Assembly: GCA_016180765.1 (NCBI GenBank)
Contig: JACPAP010000113.1
Coordinates: 1 to 6,635 of the forward strand
From: Gemmatimonadota bacterium
Lineage (GTDB): Bacteria; Gemmatimonadota; Gemmatimonadetes; Gemmatimonadales; GWC2-71-9
Direction: 5' to 3'
Length of the DNA: 6,635 nt
Part shown: positions 5,292 to 6,635 of the stretch, one piece after another
Position numbering within the stretch: position 1 is the first letter of the stretch
How the letters are laid out: every line of letters begins with the position of its first letter
Notes under the pieces: generated by a model
Told to the model about the DNA's origin: nothing
Databases searched by the model: none
The model's input: the letters and a program-made list of their open reading frames with translations, nothing else
Made by a program: the position numbers and the translations under genes

Positions 5292-5421
5292 GAGCGGCAG
5301 AAGGGCGGTGGTGCGTCTCGGAGCGCGCGTCAGTGGAGCGCGCGCCATGAAACGCTTTTCGTCTGCGGCGCGCGCGGAACTGCAGCGCGCGAAGAGACGC
5401 ACCCCCGCCCTTCTGCCGCTC
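5292..5421. repeat. Long imperfect palindrome around a start codon
   Basis: Arms 5292-5346 and 5367-5421 pair at 46 of 55 positions. The outer 28 pairs have one mismatch, and the inner 27 have eight. The 20-nt loop is 5347-5366 and begins exactly with the ATG of the plus-strand receptor gene. The Shine-Dalgarno GGA (5335-5337) faces another GGA (5376-5378) in a symmetric internal loop. The right arm is translated as part of the signal-peptide region. Because the element is palindromic, the two strands encode similar peptides here, both containing ERQKGGGAS in non-genic frames. Confidence 0.8.
5334..5338 (+). promoter_or_regulatory. Ribosome binding site TGGAG for the plus-strand receptor
   Basis: TGGAG is followed by 8 nt and then ATG 5347. 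It lies inside the left arm of the long palindrome, with GGA in an internal loop of the predicted hairpin. Confidence 0.55.
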
Positions 5422-6635
5422 CTGCCGCTCCTCCTGCTTCTGCCGCTCATGTTGTTGGTAGCCCGCCCGGCCGGCGCACAAACAGGCTCGCTCGCGGGAA
5501 CGGTGGTGGACGCCACTACCCGCGCGCCCGTCAGCGGCGCCCGTGTGGAAGTGACCGCGGGCGGGCGGGTGGCGGCACGGGCGCTGACGACCGCGGCAGG
5601 ATCGTTCCAGGTCGAGCGCCTAGGGCCCGGCACGTATGGCGTGGTGGCGGCCCGCATCGGTTACGCCGCCGGGGCGGCCGGGCCGGTAGCCGTGGGGGCC
5701 GGCGAGACCGCCGCCGTCACCATCGAGCTGGTGCCCCGTGCCGTGACCATGGAGACCGAGGTCGTCACGGCGTCGCGGGGGGAAGAGAAGGTGCTGGACG
5801 CGCCGGCCTCGGTGTCCGTGATCGGCCGCGAGGAGGTCAGCGCGCAACCGTCCCTGACGCCGGCCGACTATCTGGCCGAGCTGCCGGGGGTGGACGTGGT
5901 GACCTCCGGCCTGACCCAGCACAACGTGGTGACCCGCGGGTTCAACAACGCCGGGTCGGGCCAGCTCCTGGTATTGACCGACAACCGCTACGCCGCCATC
6001 CCCTCGCTCCGGGTCAACGCCTACAACTTCATCCCGCTGACCGACGAAGACATTGATCGCATAGAAGTGGTGCGCGGTCCCGGCGCCGCTCTCTACGGGC
6101 CCAATACCACGGCCGGCGTCATGCATCTCCTCACCCGCTCCCCGTTCGACTCACGCGGGACCACCGCGACCGTAGCAGGCGGGGAGCGGAACCTCTTCCA
6201 GGTCGCCGCGCGCCATGCGGCTACCTTCGGCTCCCGCGTCGGGTGGAAGCTCTCCGGCCAGTACTTCCGGGCGGACGATTTCGGCTTCGTGGATCCCGAG
6301 GAGCAGGCCAGCCGCAACGCGGCGCTGAGTGCCGGCGCCAGCCCGGACACGCTGCGGGTGGGTCGCCGGGATTCGACCATCGGGCGAGTCTCCGCGGAGG
6401 CCCGGGTAGACCTGCGTGCCGGCGGGCTCACGACGCTGATCGGCAGCGTGGGCTTCAATCAAGCCATCAACAACGTGGACATCACCGGCTTCGGCGCCGC
6501 GCAGGTCCACGGGTGGCGGTACCAGTACGCCCAGGTGCGTCTGGTGCGGCCCGATCTCTTCGCGCAGGTCTTTTATAACCAGAGCGATGCCGGAGAGACC
6601 TACCAACTACGGACCGGCCAGCTGGTGGTCGATCG
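5347..6635 (+). CDS. TonB-dependent receptor with carboxypeptidase-regulatory-like domain, 3' end outside window
   Basis: The frame is open from ATG 5347 to the right edge (429 residues seen), in the only plus frame with receptor motifs. Residues 1-44 are a long signal peptide: a basic start with KRFSSAARAELQRAKRR, a Leu/Pro core (LLPLLPLLLLLPLMLLVA), and a cut after PAGA before QTG. Residues 47-130 are a carboxypeptidase-regulatory-like beta-sandwich (SLAGTVVDATTRAPVSGARV, then GSFQVERLGPGTYGVVAARI). METEVVTASR (135-144) may be the TonB box. The plug runs from about 150, with VSVIGREEV, ADYLAELPGVDVVT, VTRGFNNAGSGQLLVLTDNR (195-214), VVRGPGAALYGPNTTAGVMH (241-260) and LLTRSPF; barrel strands follow. 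The substrate cannot be told. ATG 5347 has TGGAG 8 nt upstream. The gene is divergent from the minus cluster, and its start lies in the loop of a long palindrome. The positively charged N-region is longer than usual and comes from the palindrome's right arm. Confidence 0.92.
   Translation, partial: MKRFSSAARAELQRAKRRTPALLPLLPLLLLLPLMLLVARPAGAQTGSLAGTVVDATTRAPVSGARVEVTAGGRVAARALTTAAGSFQVERLGPGTYGVVAARIGYAAGAAGPVAVGAGETAAVTIELVPRAVTMETEVVTASRGEEKVLDAPASVSVIGREEVSAQPSLTPADYLAELPGVDVVTSGLTQHNVVTRGFNNAGSGQLLVLTDNRYAAIPSLRVNAYNFIPLTDEDIDRIEVVRGPGAALYGPNTTAGVMHLLTRSPFDSRGTTATVAGGERNLFQVAARHAATFGSRVGWKLSGQYFRADDFGFVDPEEQASRNAALSAGASPDTLRVGRRDSTIGRVSAEARVDLRAGGLTTLIGSVGFNQAINNVDITGFGAAQVHGWRYQYAQVRLVRPDLFAQVFYNQSDAGETYQLRTGQLVVD
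5413..5448 (+). repeat. Nine-nt tandem repeat in the signal peptide coding region
   Basis: Four 9-nt units follow: CTGCCGCTC, CTGCCGCTC, CTCCTGCTT, CTGCCGCTC. They encode the Leu/Pro hydrophobic core of the signal peptide. The reverse complement of the unit, GAGCGGCAG, starts the left arm of the palindrome at 5292, so the repeat and palindrome share sequence. Confidence 0.6.

Noticed and set aside
5277..6056. Plus-strand 259-codon open frame overlapping the second receptor
   Set aside because: The frame starting at 5347 carries signal peptide, regulatory-like domain and TonB plug motifs; this one is a low-complexity shadow.
5166..6606. Minus-strand open frames 5166-5657, 5620-6126, 6093-6458 and 6151-6606
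   Set aside because: They are shadows of the plus-strand receptor or of the palindrome; they have no domains and no convincing ribosome binding sites.

Overview
The window is very GC-rich, with few spacers and strongly GC3-biased codons. It carries a TonB receptor with a carboxypeptidase-regulatory-like domain, an RCC1-repeat lipoprotein and a c-type cytochrome of a kind common in Gemmatimonadota and Acidobacteriota. I infer a Gram-negative, probably Gemmatimonadota, chromosome. The phylum is inferred from family knowledge; no marker gene is present.

Layout. Six genes lie on the minus strand and read leftwards: a HigB/RelE-type toxin (5079-4714), an overlapping XRE/HigA-type antitoxin (4721-4392), a TonB-dependent receptor resembling E. 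coli YncD/PqqU (4357-2261), a seven-bladed RCC1-repeat lipoprotein (2169-961), a small lipoprotein of unknown function (902-411) and a c-type cytochrome whose 3' end lies beyond the left edge (408-1). A second TonB-dependent receptor faces the other way, starts at 5347 and runs off the right edge. The divergent control region is about 5080-5346.

Function. Apart from the toxin-antitoxin pair, every product has an export signal, so this is an envelope locus: two outer-membrane receptors, two lipoproteins and one periplasmic haem protein. The minus genes are closely packed (gaps of 34, 91, 58 and 2 nt, with an 8-nt overlap in the toxin-antitoxin pair). They may be partly co-transcribed, but a promoter-like sequence sits directly before the YncD-like receptor gene.

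Most interesting structures. (1) A palindrome with 55-nt arms has a 20-nt loop that begins exactly at the start codon of the plus-strand receptor. (2) Two imperfect 28-bp direct repeats bracket the toxin-antitoxin module, and one of them is the promoter-like element of the YncD-like receptor. (3) A heptanucleotide tandem array lies inside the receptor gene and is translated as a Gly/Pro/Arg heptapeptide repeat. (4) Twin GGAATATTC palindromes lie between the -35 element and the start codon of the toxin gene.
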